NCBI GenBank assembly: GCA_911728435.2
Contig: OU452200.1
Span: 29,279,715-29,343,714, forward strand
Length of the DNA: 64,000 nt
Reading direction: 5' to 3'
Origin: Apoderus coryli
Taxonomy: Eukaryota > Arthropoda > Insecta > Coleoptera > Attelabidae
Below are positions 1-12,310 of this stretch, in pieces. A program made the translations under genes and the position numbers. The notes under the pieces are model-generated. The model ran no database searches and had not been told where the DNA came from. It saw only the letters and a list, made by a program, of their open reading frames with translations. The first letter of the stretch is position 1; every line of letters begins with the position of its first letter.

Positions 1-1400
1 AATCCCTAGAAAATCACCCCAAGAACGAAAATATGAACAAATCCGTTTACGTTCCAAAAAATAAATGAATTAATTGAAATCCAACTCAACCCATGCGTAT
101 CCATCGGGTTTGTTTAGGTTGATAGGGAATTTTTGTTAAAGTTCTATCCGCTTGAAGGTAATTAGGTATGCTCCCGTATAATTTGGCTTTCTGGAAAGTA
201 TTTACAACAAACTACCGTGGCGCTTAACAGATTGAAATTAGATCTAGGTATAACCTGTAACCATTTCTATTTTAAATTATTTTCTTTGAGAAATAGAAAA
301 ACTGTGATTAGGTTGCAATTTTGCTCTTGTTTTAATGCGCTACTATAATTGGATTTACATCCAGGTATACAGCACCCTGAAAGCATATTAAACGCGACTA
401 AGAACCACGAATCATAACTGAAAAATCAGATACTTACCTAAAAGTCCTGCTGAATGTATTAATAATAATTATTATTAAATATACATATGTACAAACCCTC
501 GTACAATATCTAGACTGGAATTCGACGTTGCCAAATATACTCTTTCATGGCTTATCTATGGAAGGCTGTGCAACAGCTTAATTTTCTTAGCGAGGTCTAT
601 TATTTTAGGCATCAATGAATCAACGATGAATACGAAGAATAAAATCTTTAATATTTGTTGCATATTTGTAATTGTATTTCTTTATTAGTTCAATCTTCTA
701 TTCTAGGTAATAAATATTCATAATATCTGAAGTATAATAGGTACTGTTATTTTGTCTCTTATAGTATAAAAAATAGTAGATAACATCAATATGCGACACA
801 ACATGTTAACAAACATTAGATTTTTTTTAATCATAAAAACCGTTTCCCAACAAAATTCCCTAAAAAAAGACGTATTTACATTCATAGTATAGAGGAAGAG
901 CATAAAAATCACATAACTCTTTAATACATGTTACATAACATTAACATCAATTTAACTGCTGCCTAACATCGACTCTAGTTCATTAATTTAATTTTATTTA
1001 AATTTACCTTTTGAACGGTAACGCCAATTAGAATAATAAACGCTGTATTGTATATAAGGTGGGTGCCACACTATACTGCCAATGATGGAAGATAGATACT
1101 GGATATACCGGATGTCCATTATCTAATGTTGGTACCGGCGCAAGTGGCGACAACGGAAGCGGTGTTGGTAACATTTCAGACATGTCTATCCGAGTACCTT
1201 CGCCAGGCAATAAAATATAATTATTATAATAGATATTTATTTCAAATATTGATTTTATTAATAGCAGTCCAAATTCAAAAGATACCTATTGAGTATCTAT
1301 TTGGGATACCGCAAGAGTTTTTAAATTTAAACGGTTTCTTCTGTGCTATTAAAACTATCAACACACGAAATATATATATATATTTTTTTCATCAATATTT
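1..1400. other. AT-rich non-coding stretch
   Basis: No coding exon, RNA gene or recognisable repeat could be supported here. Open frames are short and have no family signature. The last ~50 bases run into a TA-rich microsatellite-like tract next to the mariner relic that follows. Confidence 0.5.
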
Positions 1401-1403
1401 TGA

Positions 1404-1995
1404 TTACACATTTATGCACCCGTGCATCATTGTCCGGATGAAACCACACTTTTTCTTCGCTAAAATCGGTCGTTTCTGTTTCAAAACTGTGTCAAATCTA
1501 CCCAACAGATGCAAATGATATTTGCCGGTGATCTTTTTACCTTTTGGAAGGTATGAGATATGATTGACACCACGCGAATACCTGAAAAATGTGTCCATGA
1601 CTTTGTTAACCGACAGACATATCTTCATGCGTGCACATTTTCCCATAGAAACCCAGTGCCAGTATTGTTGCTTGGTGTCTGGTGTAGAGTGATGGATCCG
1701 TCCTTTCTACGGTACCGAAAGGCCGAAAAAACTCATGTGGATTGCCTAAACACTCATTTGAAGTGGTCACACAGTCGATGGTGAGCAATCGAGGCACGCA
1801 TCACGCGGGCAGCTTCTTCATATCCAAATATTCTTGCAAAATGTGATGCATGCGCTCGGTTTAGATGCCTACAATCTCAGCCAACTCACGTACTCTCTAT
1901 GTTCGAACACCAATATCATTGTGCATGTATTTCATCGACGATCTCCGGCGTAACTGCATCTTTTGGGCTACCTGACCGCTTTTAATGGCTGTCAA
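1404..1995 (-). pseudogene. mariner-type transposase relic
   Basis: Read on the minus strand, pieces in different frames add up to the middle of a mariner (DD34D) transposase. One piece reads RIHHSTPDTKQQ...WVSMG, matching the region just after the first catalytic Asp. The next reads YLPKGKKITGKYHLHLL followed by a basic run, which in mariners leads to the QDNA motif. Here the QDNA-like site has decayed to FIRTMMHGC, so the second catalytic Asp is gone. An upstream piece (about 1800-1995) resembles the N-terminal helix-turn-helix linker (SGRPKDAV-like) but has frameshifts and stops. The function of the intact family is cut-and-paste transposition at TA sites; this copy is dead. I saw no terminal inverted repeats. 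The family call is secure; the exact boundaries are not. Confidence 0.75.
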
Positions 1996-2389
1996 AGATA
2001 AACTAAATATGAATAATAATAGCGTCTTTATTTTTTCAAGTACGAACTTACAAAATTAGTTACAAATGTGGCGAGATCTACCTTAAGATATTCTCTCTAA
2101 CCACCTGAAGTACTACTTGATATAATACAAATAACACCGTTTTATAATCTATTTGACACTATATGTTCCTTTACTTTTTTCCTAAATATAGAAACAGAGA
2201 ATAAATACTTCACACAATCAGGGAGAGCGCTGAAACATGGCCGTGGTAAGTAGTTCCTTACGGTTATATTTGTTAATTTTGAAGGCCAAGGTCAAAAAAT
2301 GGAATTCAAAAAGTTCATTCATTTTGATCCAATTTGAAATCACTCCCTAATATGATTATATTTACGAGGCCCATCAGGTAAGTCTCGAA

Positions 2390-2560
2390 GGTGCAAACAC
2401 AAGCTGCTCTCCGTATACGTAACAAAATCGTTGAGCAGGTATCATCCTTCAGATATCTAGGAGCACTGGTGTGTACTAGTTGCGTTCGACGAAAGAGGTA
2501 CTATCAAGAATTGAACAGGTCAGCTTGTAATAACAAGATCTTATTCTGCTCATTTGGTTA
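2390..2560 (+). pseudogene. LINE reverse-transcriptase C-terminal fragment
   Basis: The plus strand reads NKIVEQVSSFRYLGALV, the motif that follows the RT catalytic domain in many non-LTR retrotransposons (consensus like VEQV-x-SFKYLG). The open frame continues for about 30 codons and then stops. No YxDD box or endonuclease remains nearby, so this is a short isolated relic. Clade cannot be assigned. Confidence 0.5.
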
Positions 2561-3740
2561 GCAACGGTAGACCGTTGGAGTTACACTTTCCTACTCCTTC
2601 TTTGTCCATGGTATTAGACCAGAGACCAGTCTCGACCAACTCGAGCACTGAAGTCTCCTAGCAGCTATTTTTAATGGCAAATTCGACACCATGGATACGG
2701 GCACCGTTTAGGGCACCTTTTATAGCCCCCTCCGCATGAGGGGTAAGCAGAGTCAACCCTAAAAAGGACTGCTCAGTCACAAGTGCAGGACAAAAGCAGC
2801 CTCACACTCCTAAATCCTGCTGAGCTGAACGGCCATCACACACTCGCCGCCTACTTGCCGGTTTGTCATGAGGAGCTTCCACAATCCTGCGCGATTCTCC
2901 GATTGCTGCAGTGCTTTTGATAGTGACGTTAGGGATCATCTTTCGTTGGAATACGCCTGTGACTAAGATTTTTAACGAGGTATTGCTGCTGCACATCAGC
3001 AATCACACGAGCTCAGACAGAAACTGAAGTCCGAACCAATGGCATAGTGTTTACGATTGGAGACTCCAGCTCTGCTGCAATCGCTTGCTGGGGTGTCCAT
3101 GGATGCATGAGTAAGATGGTGGAATCGCATCCTAGATGACGTGCAAGGGCAAGGGATGAAGGCCCTCTGGTGTGATGTATAACGAGATGAACGTCGTCGA
3201 TTTAGTTGTCGCACTGTTTGCGACTACAGGCAGTACAGTTCGCCAAGAGTGCCGTAGCAGAGAAGTCATTTTAAATGTAAATATCCTGTTATGACAAACA
3301 ATATGCACAAAAAAGAAGTACCGTCTCCTTCAAACAACCCACAAGTACACTCTGTGTCTTTGTAGGATTCAGCACGAGTCCATGTGAGAAAGATAGTTTT
3401 GCTAATATTTTTAAGTTGCTAATGATAGACTCGACTGCCACAATGGTATTCTATCTACTAAAAGAATAAGAAAAATAAAAGTAAATTTGGCAATCGTCAG
3501 CAAATTGGTGTAAAGCAATTGTGGTGCAATGCATGGCACGAATTCCGGCGGAAGGGTCTGATTAGCTTTAATTGTTTTGCAACGATCTTTTACAGTACTT
3601 TTAAAAATGTAGGCAGAGGCCTACGAATAGATGGCCGTTGAGGGGGCAGTGTTGCTAAGTTACTGCGCGGGAAAATCAAAATGTCACAGACTTATCAAAT
3701 CAACCCCATAAATATTTTTTTTTCGTCTATTTCCTCAGGA
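2561..3740. other. unassigned non-coding sequence
   Basis: Somewhat higher GC than the neighbours between about 2.6 and 3.25 kb, with several short open frames on both strands and no family signature I can recognise. Probably old repeat sequence. Confidence 0.4.
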
Positions 3741-3744
3741 AATT

Positions 3745-3927
3745 GTAATTTTTGAATAAAGTAGTTAGTTTGTTACGTTAGTTTATTGGAAATAATGGAA
3801 ATAAGACAACTATAATAATGATAATTATTAAAATTCTGTTTCGTTACACAGGTCATATATTTTTGATTATTATTACTATTATAACTTGTCGGGAAAGTTT
3901 TGGGGTGACACAACCGATTTTTTTATT
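3745..3927 (+). repeat. 3' part of the tRNA-like composite repeat (partial copy)
   Basis: This matches the terminal part of the complete copies at 13.2, 49.2 and 58.7 kb: the block with TAGTTAGTTTGTTACGTTAG, then ATTCTGTTTCGTTAC, then CTTGTCGGGAAAG, and the end block GGGGTGACACAACCG. The tRNA-like block and everything before it are missing, so this is a 5'-truncated copy. Confidence 0.7.
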
Positions 3928-3929
3928 CT

Positions 3930-5300
3930 TTATTTGAACTAGCTGTTCGTAAGGTCTTCGTTAAAGAGTCCAATATTTAGTTTAGTTTATTTAGAATTTT
4001 CAAAGTAAAACTGTATTAAATTACCGAAACATTTATCAGTAGTAGTAGTAGTAGTATAAATATATATGATTTATTTATTATAACTCACTATACAGATTAT
4101 CCGGAAATCAAACTGGCAAACGATGACTGCAAAAGCTCTTTTTGAAGACGACTATAGCCCAATGGCCTTACAAAAAATTATTCAAATTACAGCTTATTCA
4201 GGGGGATTGAACTCAAGATATGTTTGAGCTCTTTATACCTATAAGCAAAGTATTTTAATGTTGAATTAGAACAATACAATATAAAACCTTAAACTAAAAT
4301 GTATCGTGGGTGAGAAAAATATATTTGAAAATGAACATATCGATTTGGAACACCGCTATTTAACGTAAGAACCGTTTTGACTGTCAGAGCCACCTGCAAT
4401 AAAGAATAAATAAAGGTAAATGTTGTTTTGTAATAAAATGTATAAGCAAATAAAGCGAATACTGCCAAAAGGACTGAAAAATTCAAATATTTTTTAGCCT
4501 ACCATATGTCCTAGAAAATTAGTCCAAAATATCACCTCCCTAATTGTTACACCTATGGTTATGAAAAATAATTTAGCTTATACAAGCTGCAATTTGAATA
4601 ATTCAAAGAGTTTTACTTCCGTAGTCAATTTGGTTTTCAGATAATTATTATTGATCACTACAAAAATAAAAAACATTACATCGAAAGTAGTAGTTAAAAT
4701 ATGTACCTAATAAGTTGCAAAGGCGGACAATTTAAAGCTTTTCGAAATCGAAACAGGATAGCCTTTGAAATTTGGGCTGCCTTTATAAGACACTTTAGTT
4801 TTCATTGTAAAACTAGTTTTTTTGTGCAACATAGGATGCTGCACATACATCTCTATTGTGCATTCCATCAGAGAATCTTATAATATTCCACGTTATTTGC
4901 TGTATAGGTATGCAGGTTTCTAAAGGTGCGTATCCACCAAAGCAACATAGAACAACTTTTTTGTTTAAGTTGCAACAAATGCCAACATAAGCGTTTAGTT
5001 TCCACGGCAACAAGCAAAACAAAAATATTTTAGATGGTTTTTGTTGACTGAATATTTGAAACAAAGTTTCTCTCGCAGTGCAGTTCGGACTTAAATAGTT
5101 TGTTTAAATGTCATCCGAAAAAGAAAATATCATGATAGGAGCAGCGGATTACATTATTTTAAGCAAAAAAACTAAAAAAAGCCTTCAAGAAAAGAATGAA
5201 CATGGCTGATTGCAGCTTCTCGGTGCTCTCAGGGGAGATTATATAATGGCAGTGCACATTACCTCATATTCAGATTTAAGTATCGATCTGGAATGGCTGT
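3930..5300. other. AT-rich non-coding stretch
   Basis: Contains a (TAG)n microsatellite at about 4039-4055. Otherwise only short open frames without signatures. Confidence 0.5.
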
Positions 5301-5323
5301 TGTGCTGTATTGGACCAATTACA

Positions 5324-5515
5324 TCAAACATTTTTTAATTCTCGAAAAAACTGACCAACCAAATTTTTTATTTTCCAGTTTACTTGCACTTCATTAGGTT
5401 CAGTAATCACTTCACACAACTTAGACCATGCATCCATCATCCTTTGAATTTCTGCGTTTGTATCCTTTGGATCTGAAAAACCCTCTATATTTCGGTATGT
5501 TTTAATTAATAACAA
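5324..5515 (-). other. unidentified short ORF, weak Myb/SANT-like character
   Basis: A 63-residue open frame. The run FSDPKDTNAEIQRMMDAW, followed by a conserved-looking W and a basic tail, loosely recalls the first part of a zeste/Adf-1-type Myb/SANT DNA-binding domain, which in insects occurs in both host genes and transposon-encoded proteins. The resemblance is weak and I did not find flanking splice sites that decide whether it is an exon. Treat as hypothetical. Confidence 0.25.
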
Positions 5516-5519
5516 TAAT

Positions 5520-6985
5520 AAGTCCTTAGTCTACCTAAATCTATAGTTATTTTTTTAATTGTAAATGAAGAATGTACTTACAAAGACGATTTGCATTCGG
5601 ATCTGTTTAATGGTACACTAAAAGCAAACAACGACAGCCTGTCTCCACTGAATCAACAATACGTGGCAAGTCCAACTGGTCAACACATGCACGTTTCCTT
5701 TGATGTTTCCCGCTTCCAACGGAAGCACTCAACCTAGAAAAACATTTTAATTTTGTCGTCGAAACAATACTTTTTTGGATACGTACCTTAACATTAGTAT
5801 ACGACAATGAAGGTAATGGTCGAAGAAAAACTTAATTTACCTACCTGAAATATCTGTGTTGTAGATATTAGTTATTTTATAGTAAAGTTTCTTTTGGAAC
5901 CATCCTGTATTCATAGTGTCTTAAAGAATTAAATCATAGATTTACATTGAATGCCAATTGGATGGCGATGAGGAAGATGTTGGTAGAGATACTGTTTCTA
6001 AGTGTGGGCTTAAATGAAGACACCCGTTTATTGTTTTCAATGGTCCATTTGTAATTATAATTGATGCGAATAAGGGCTTGGTCTAGATAAATTATAGCAG
6101 ATACTGGCGTTCGGAATAGCATCATGAATATTATGTATTAAATTCAAAATAACTGCGTTGATCTTTTAGTTGAAAATACACGAACGTACAAAAGATACAA
6201 AAAGCATATTTGTAGTCAATTTCAATTGGCGTAATGGCAAATATTTTCCAGTGACCTGTTTTAAGCCAATAAAGGGCAAAATAAAATATTCACCCAAAAA
6301 CAATTGAATATAGGTATGGGAATCTTGACTTCTTATATATCATCGACCAACAATCACCCTGTATGTAAAGGGCAAAGTCGGCAGAAGTGTAGTATAGCAA
6401 AGACATTGAAAAAGTATGATAATGTCTTTGAGTAGATACAAAGTATCAACTATGTTTATGATGCTGATAATATTTTGGTTTTATTATACGAAGATATTTT
6501 CTTTTTCAGCAGTGCGTTTTATGTCAATGGATGGAATTTATATGCAAAAATCTACTGTGTAAAATACTTCCATGATTATATCTTATTATTTCATTTCAAA
6601 ACAAAAATTAAATATGCTATCAATGTATAAATAAATTTATAACTTATTAGGTTCATGATATTAAACACAACTCCCACTTGCTAATAAAAATGAATAAAAT
6701 CCGTACAGCATTCAAACTGCTATGAGCTATCTCTTGAAAGTTTATTAACGCAACATGCATCAAATAAAAATATGCTTAACAACTTCAGATATGCTTAGTT
6801 TATTTTCCTCATAAAAAATTTAGCTACAATGTTCTGTTCTATTCAGGATTTTCGATGCGTTTTATTTTTTATATGAATCATAAGAGTGCCATTTACTAAC
6901 CACACTATACGGCATCAATATAGTAATAGAATAGAATAGTTTGTGCGTGGTCAAAATCTTCTAATAAGTTCACTCTAAGAATATT
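5520..6985. other. AT-rich non-coding stretch
   Basis: A 66-codon minus-strand frame at 5607-5807 is open and precedes a GTAAGTAC donor-like site, but it hits a stop before that site and has no recognisable domain. Nothing else is supported. Confidence 0.4.
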
Positions 6986-6989
6986 AAAA

Positions 6990-7062
6990 GATCGGGTGTG
7001 TCACCCCAAAATATTCCTGGCAAGGTATAATATAATCTGAAATAAATTGTAACGAACAAAAA
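6990..7062 (-). repeat. terminal fragment of the tRNA-like composite repeat
   Basis: Begins with the end block CGGGTGTGTCACCCCAAAA in reverse orientation and continues through the degenerate CTTGTCGGG and TGTAACGAA blocks. It then breaks off just before the candidate LTR at 7073. Confidence 0.6.
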
Positions 7063-7072
7063 AATGTACACC

Positions 7073-7399
7073 TGTTGGCAACACCGCTAAGCGCCTAGTC
7101 ATATTTGAGCTGGCTGTGTCGTACAATAGAATGGAAGAGACTAGAAAGGTCTAGAGCATTCTAGTGCGATGTGGAACACGAAATGAGGTATATAAAGACA
7201 GAGAGACACACAGACAGACAGTTAACAGTTATGAATTAATAGAACAGTGTTGTGACATATAAATAAGAGTAAAATAAATATAGTCATATTAGTTCGTTTA
7301 CGTTATTAGTTTGTTTACGTGTTTCTTCTAAGTGTAAATAAATTAGTTTTAATTAACTATTGTTATTATTTGACACAACGCACCGCGAAATACGTTACA
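7073..7399 (+). mobile_element. candidate solo LTR
   Basis: The segment starts TGTTGGCAACACC and ends ACGTTACA, fitting the 5'-TG...CA-3' rule of retroviral-type LTRs. A strong TATA box (TATATAAAG at 7189-7197) is followed by a CA-rich transcript start region, and AATAAATT lies about 140 bases further on, giving a plausible U3-R-U5 order. No internal gag-pol and no second LTR are present. I do not see a clean 4-6 bp target duplication, so the boundaries are uncertain. It interrupts composite-repeat sequence on its left side. Confidence 0.4.
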
Positions 7400-7404
7400 A
7401 TAAT

Positions 7405-7623
7405 ATTATGATTATTAATGCTGTCTTGCGGTAATCCGCAACTGAAGAGACGAATCAAAGTCGAAGCGGTAGAATTCTTCTCCAACAGAAAGTGCAAAAC
7501 TTTGACTGATTAGATATTAACAGTTAGTGTGTAGGAAATGTATTGGGTTATATCCAAAATAATTTTCTCTTACGTGTGTGATTCAGTTGCGGATTACCGC
7601 AAGACAGCTTTATTATTCATAAT
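7405..7623. mobile_element. short MITE with 42-bp terminal inverted repeats
   Basis: The arms at 7405-7446 and 7582-7623 are inverted repeats of each other. The inner 27 bases (from GCTGTCTTGCGG to AACTGAA) match perfectly and the outer 15 have a few differences. The 135-bp interior is non-coding. This is the structure of a non-autonomous DNA transposon; I cannot name the superfamily. Confidence 0.65.
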
Positions 7624-7699
7624 TCAATGTGATAAAAACAATTGTTCTCATTTAAATGAGAATCCGAATTTGTGTTATGCATTTTATGCAAAAATCACA

Positions 7700-7990
7700 A
7701 ACCAATTGGATCTGGGTAACGAAACATGCAGAATCTCGAAATGGTCTTAGTCGTCTCAGGGACTTCAAAATGGTTATTTCCGTTTTTATCTCAATTACTT
7801 TCTCGCACAATGAAAGTATTTTGAAGTTCCCGGCGACGATTAAGACCATTTCCAGATGGAAATGACCATTTCCAGATGGAAACCTGTGTGTATGTGTGTC
7901 TGTATGTATTCTTCCAGGATAGCGCCTAAACGCTTTTACCAATTGATAAACTCCTCGCTGCCAAATTTCGAATAAATCGGTAAGGCAATT
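7700..7990. repeat. rearranged copy of composite-repeat sequence forming an inverted repeat
   Basis: Two inverted copies of the AATGGTCTTAATCGTC...TTCAAAATGG block flank a TACTTTCTCGCACAATGAAAGTA-like hairpin, followed on the right by the CATGTGTCTGTATGTATTC and GATAGCGCCTAAACGC blocks seen in the complete copies. A 20-base unit ending TTTCCAGATGGAAA is duplicated in tandem at 7846-7885. Confidence 0.6.
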
Positions 7991-9685
7991 AACTTTAAAA
8001 ACCGTTATTTAAATAAAACTTTAACACCTCTAGGAAACAATGCTTTGCCGGACGTATGTTTATGGGAACTTTTTTTTCATAAAATGACCTGAGAAATTAC
8101 CCCCTAGATATGGCCGCGTCTTTTTGAAACACACTGTATATTTAAGTTCGATTAGTGTTCGATTAAAAATATTTTTTATTTCGAATTTTTTTCTATATCT
8201 ACTATTTATTGAGAATTTATTATATAATAGTGTTTGTTTAAATTTTGAAGCAATTTCCCCAAAAGATTCGGTGGACTTTAGAATAAAACATATGATGTTT
8301 TGTATAGCAATCTATAGAAAACTCGAGCGGTTTGTATCCCACAACCTATAATTTGGCTCGTCGATGCAATTTTCAGTTCTTTTTTTGCACGCCACATCGT
8401 TCCCAACAGCCGACCATCATCGAGATTATCTCAACATCGTTAGAAAGATCGCCACTATGTATTTATACGCCATATTTTTTCAACTTTTTGCTTTTCTTGA
8501 TTCTTTTTTTCTTTCTACTCTTTTTACCTGCTCGTTAGGAGAATAAACAAATATAAATAAACGACTACGCAACAGTAAATTAATATAATGGAAGGAGTTT
8601 TCATATTAGTTACATACTGACCAATCATTTAATGTGATTAAGCAATTCTCCGCATGTCTTTTATAACTTACTGCTAATTAGAAACTTAAGATTATACATT
8701 TTTTCACCTAATAAGAGGCAATTGCAGCTGTCATCTTTTCATTGAATTTAAATCATGCCATCGCGCACCTTTTTTTCATAAATTTTTAGGGCCAGAAGTA
8801 CCGAAAATTAGGGTACTATTGGTAGAAATAAGCTTGTGTAATTTGCTACTTTTCATTAGTTGACATATTAATGTTACGCCGCAGTTCAATTTCAATTGAA
8901 GTGGTTCTAAAGACTGCGACTGCAGAAAAAGTTTTTGTGATGGTAACGATTTTCCATCAAATTGAAATGATCGTAGTAAAGGTATCGACTACAGTATAAT
9001 CAAATAACCCCCAGTAAAAGGGTGGTAAGAGTTGTTGAAAAAATCGTCGCACTAGCGGTGTATTGTGTCACGTTAAATAACTTCAGATCGCCAAAAAACA
9101 GTATGTACCAACGAACACAGGACGCAATTTTGCCCAAGCTGTGCAGTCACTGCAAAGAAGCCTTACAATAACGGCATTCAAATTCAGCATAAATGGAACA
9201 TCAACAAATCGGTTGTTCAAATCAATTGGTGTTTTCCATGTGATATACAAGTTGGACTTGCAAGATACATTTACTGTTAAGGAATTGTAATGGTACAGTG
9301 GCAGAATTACCATCTGGTGCACGATTTCTAGTCGTGGATATTTGGTTCTTGTTTCGTTGAAGACGCAAATTGTAATCCGCTTATTGTTAACCAAAATTTC
9401 TAATGAGAATACCCAAAGAGCTTCAAAATCGTATTATGGTTATGATCATTTTTTATATTAAGATTAATTATTTAGTTTCGTTTTAGAACATACGTCAAAG
9501 ATGACAGCAAAAATAGCTGCAACACATTCACCATTTGCATCCTGATAACGAGCAATGTTGCTATAGTGGTACTTACAATAAATTCACAGAATATCATTGC
9601 AAACTATAAGTGCGGGAATTTTTTATCGGCATAACACGAGGAACGGGTCTACAGAAAATAACCACATAATTTTTGAAAGATACAA
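7991..9685. other. non-coding stretch with no supported feature
   Basis: A 103-codon minus-strand frame at 9083-9394 is open but matches no family I recognise. Its flanks contain no obvious splice sites. I see no RNA gene. Confidence 0.4.
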
Positions 9686-9689
9686 CAAA

Positions 9690-10250
9690 CACGCTTCAGG
9701 GTTTGGTCAATGAAAGAATTGTTTCTTATTTTTCATTATGGCCCCTTTAACGGCGATATACTTTACCCAATGCGTCCCCAACTTCATCAAGTCCTCAGAA
9801 AGGTATGAGCCGTGAAACCTGCAAAATACTCATCCACTTAACCTCGAGCAAAATGTTTATGTTTATGAGCAAAAAAATCAATTTGGTGGTGGCGATTCGG
9901 GATTGTAAGCTTGAGCATTGTCTTGGTAAATGAGCACTTTGCGATACTAAAACAGTCGCCGTGACCTTCCGCGCTGTTGGGCCGTTTTGCTCTCTTCGGA
10001 GCTTTTCCGGCGAGAAAATTCCATTGTTCCTTAGTATCTGGTATGTTGTGGTGAACTCATGTTTCTTGTTGACCACTGCCAGGAAACGAGGTACCAATCG
10101 GACTGACAGTTTTGCCGTATTATTCTCGTAAACCAGTCGTCACTGTCACACACCTCTTCAATAAATATAAGATTTAATAGCGGTTTAGTTTGAAATTTGA
10201 CGGCGATTCCTTTTCCATTTTCCCGAAAAATAAAACAACAGCTTTTAAAC
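9690..10250 (-). pseudogene. second mariner-type transposase relic
   Basis: On the minus strand a frame around 9905-9945 reads VLIYQDNAQAYNP, matching the QDNA motif with the second catalytic Asp of mariner transposases. Further downstream, after frameshifts, EDLMKLGTHWVKYIAVKG resembles the C-terminal LxKLxxRWxKCIxxxG block. Upstream, NCQSDWYLVSWQWSTRN may be the degenerate region after the first Asp. Multiple stops and frame changes mean it is inactive. Confidence 0.5.
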
Positions 10251-11720
10251 AAACGTATGTCACTACCAGACTTCTTTGTTTACAGACAGGTGGCGTAAGA
10301 TTGTATGGTCGCATTAGACTTTTGTGGTTGACTCCGCTTAAGTATTATAGGATTATCCTCAGAATTATCCTCTAGTATAATAATCGCTAATCTTATTTAG
10401 TAGTAGCTATTATTCCTGATTACCTTTAACAAAGTTAAAAGGTTTGTCGGTATAATAATAAAAGAAACTAAAAATTTTAATCAAAGGTATTTAATTATCC
10501 ATTTAATAAAGAAAATATATTAATACGTTAACAAGGAAATTGATTTACGACCGAATGGTAATTAATTTAACAATAAATTTAAAGAGTAGCCAGATGTCAA
10601 GAAAAATCGGTTGGTAATTTAACTGTGTAATTGATTCGTCAGTTAATTATTAACCCACTTTGGAATCAATTTACTTTTCGTAGATATACCAGATGTTGCA
10701 TTTGCAATTTTTTATTGTTGACGTCGTGAAACTATTGCATCCTCTGATTCGAACAAACATATTATTAACAAGTCAGAAAGAGAGCGATACCTAATATTTC
10801 TTTGAACTATTTAATATATGCCTGTGATATGCTGATTTCTAAATTATAGGGGGAGATGGTTTTACAAGAATTGGATAATAATTGACCGTTTTTTTTTTAT
10901 ATAGGTACAGAAAATTATATTATTTAAGTAATTAAAAAAAAAAAAACTAATTGAAAGAAGTTGTTTCTAATGCCATTTTATGTCCAAGTACAAAGTTTGA
11001 GCCACCTACGATGAAGTAGATATTATCACATTTTTCAGCAATATAATAAAATTTTTAAAATTAACACATATAATAACGTCCTTGTAAAATACTTACTTTC
11101 TAACAATATTTTTTAAGCATTTTGGGCATTGTTACTTGGTTTTTTGGAAATAATCAAGATACAGACTTGAAAATTTTAACGCGAAGTTGTAAATAACTTT
11201 TCTACTTTTACCAATACATTATTTTAAGAAAAAATAAACAAACATAGAAGTGGCATAAAAGAAAATAATCACAAAAAGGTTTGTATCCTGCAGAACTTTT
11301 TGTATGTTTACTAATAAAACATATCAGCGTACATGTAACGTAAAGTTCCGCTAGGAAAAAATATTATTACGTGCTTTTTATATGAAATAATGCGCATACC
11401 GTCAGACCTGGAGCTTTTCATATACTTTCCGTTCAGTATTCTCGGTCAGAATATTTTGCTCGAAGCCGGAGAGCGTCAGAGTTTTTAATGTGTAAGTTTA
11501 TTGCTGTTGTTTTCTATCGACATTGCAGTGTTTTCGCGATTTCAAATTGAGTCTTGTTGTGGTAAATACAAAATATATACATTAGAGTTTGATGTTTGCT
11601 GAGTACAGATGTTTTGTCAACTGGTAAGTTTTTTTTTTGCCTTATAAACGTATGTACAAATTTGTTGTCGTTTTACGTTTTGTTTTCTCTTATGCGTTCG
11701 TTTTTATTTTTATCTTTATT
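10251..11720. other. AT-rich non-coding stretch
   Basis: Homopolymer A and T runs, no coding signature. GTAAGT donor-like sites occur at about 11489 and 11622 but I could not attach them to a supported exon. Confidence 0.4.
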
Positions 11721-11726
11721 GTAGGA

Positions 11727-11752
11727 CTGATGATGGCTTGTAAAGCCGAAAC
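11727..11752 (+). ncRNA. CTGATGA-hairpin-GAAAC cassette (hammerhead-core-like)
   Basis: CTGATGA, one T, then a five-base-pair stem GGCTT/AAGCC with a GTA loop, then GAAAC. About 40 bases later comes GTGGAGTTGACTTTTATTT, shared with the other cassettes. The CTGANGA...GAAA pair is the catalytic core of the hammerhead ribozyme, but the extra T and the lack of obvious stems I and III leave activity unproven. Confidence 0.35.
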
Positions 11753-12072
11753 TCGTTTCAAATTTCATAATTGAATTAATAATTGCGTGGAGTTGACTTT
11801 TATTTGAAATAAATAAAGATTATGCTGTAATTGTACTTACTTACAATTATTATTGGTTTAGAGACAAACTGTTTGCTGGAACTGAAACGATCGTATCTGA
11901 AAGCGTCGGAAACGTTATATGTATGATGATATGCACGGACTTTTAAGTAGGTACCTTACGATAAAGAAAACATATTGGATGTGCTCCAAGTGGGCATTAT
12001 AATTCTATATATTATTCAATTCATAGCACTTATTCATGTTTGATTTATAGTATAGTACAATAACTCTTGTAG

Positions 12073-12310
12073 GATTCCCAGTGATAAGGCTTTAGAAGAG
12101 AGCGGTGTACTTCTCTTGAAACTATCACAAAAAGTTCTTATGTTTGCTCACAACATTTCAACCAAAAAGTCATTAGAAAATTTGGAAAACAAACAAACAT
12201 ATCGCGCACAGCCATTCCTGTTCGCTATGTTCAGTAAGTTTATATTATTTTGTGTAGTAAATATTACAATTTATTGAAAATATTTTTTAACAGAATATCC
12301 TCTGGATTAG
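12073..12310 (+). CDS. candidate last two exons of an unidentified gene
   Basis: Exon-like segment 12073-12233 follows an acceptor (TTGTAG) and ends at a perfect donor (GTAAGT). It is open for all 53 codons in one frame, containing LEESGVLLLKLSQKVLMFAH and YRAQPFLFAMF. A 60-bp intron (12234-12293, ending TTTTTTAACAG) is typical of short insect introns. The codon split by the intron (A+AA) continues in frame into exon 12294-12310, which encodes KYPLD and then stops with TAG. Agreement of two splice sites, phase and a terminal stop is stronger evidence than the open frame alone. I do not recognise the protein; the predicted helix-rich, leucine-rich segment has no diagnostic motif. Upstream exons were not located. 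It could be a real host gene end or a relic of a transposon gene. Confidence 0.4.

Noticed and set aside
9083..9394. 103-codon minus-strand frame as part of a mariner gene
   Set aside because: It contains none of the transposase motifs in any frame that I could find.
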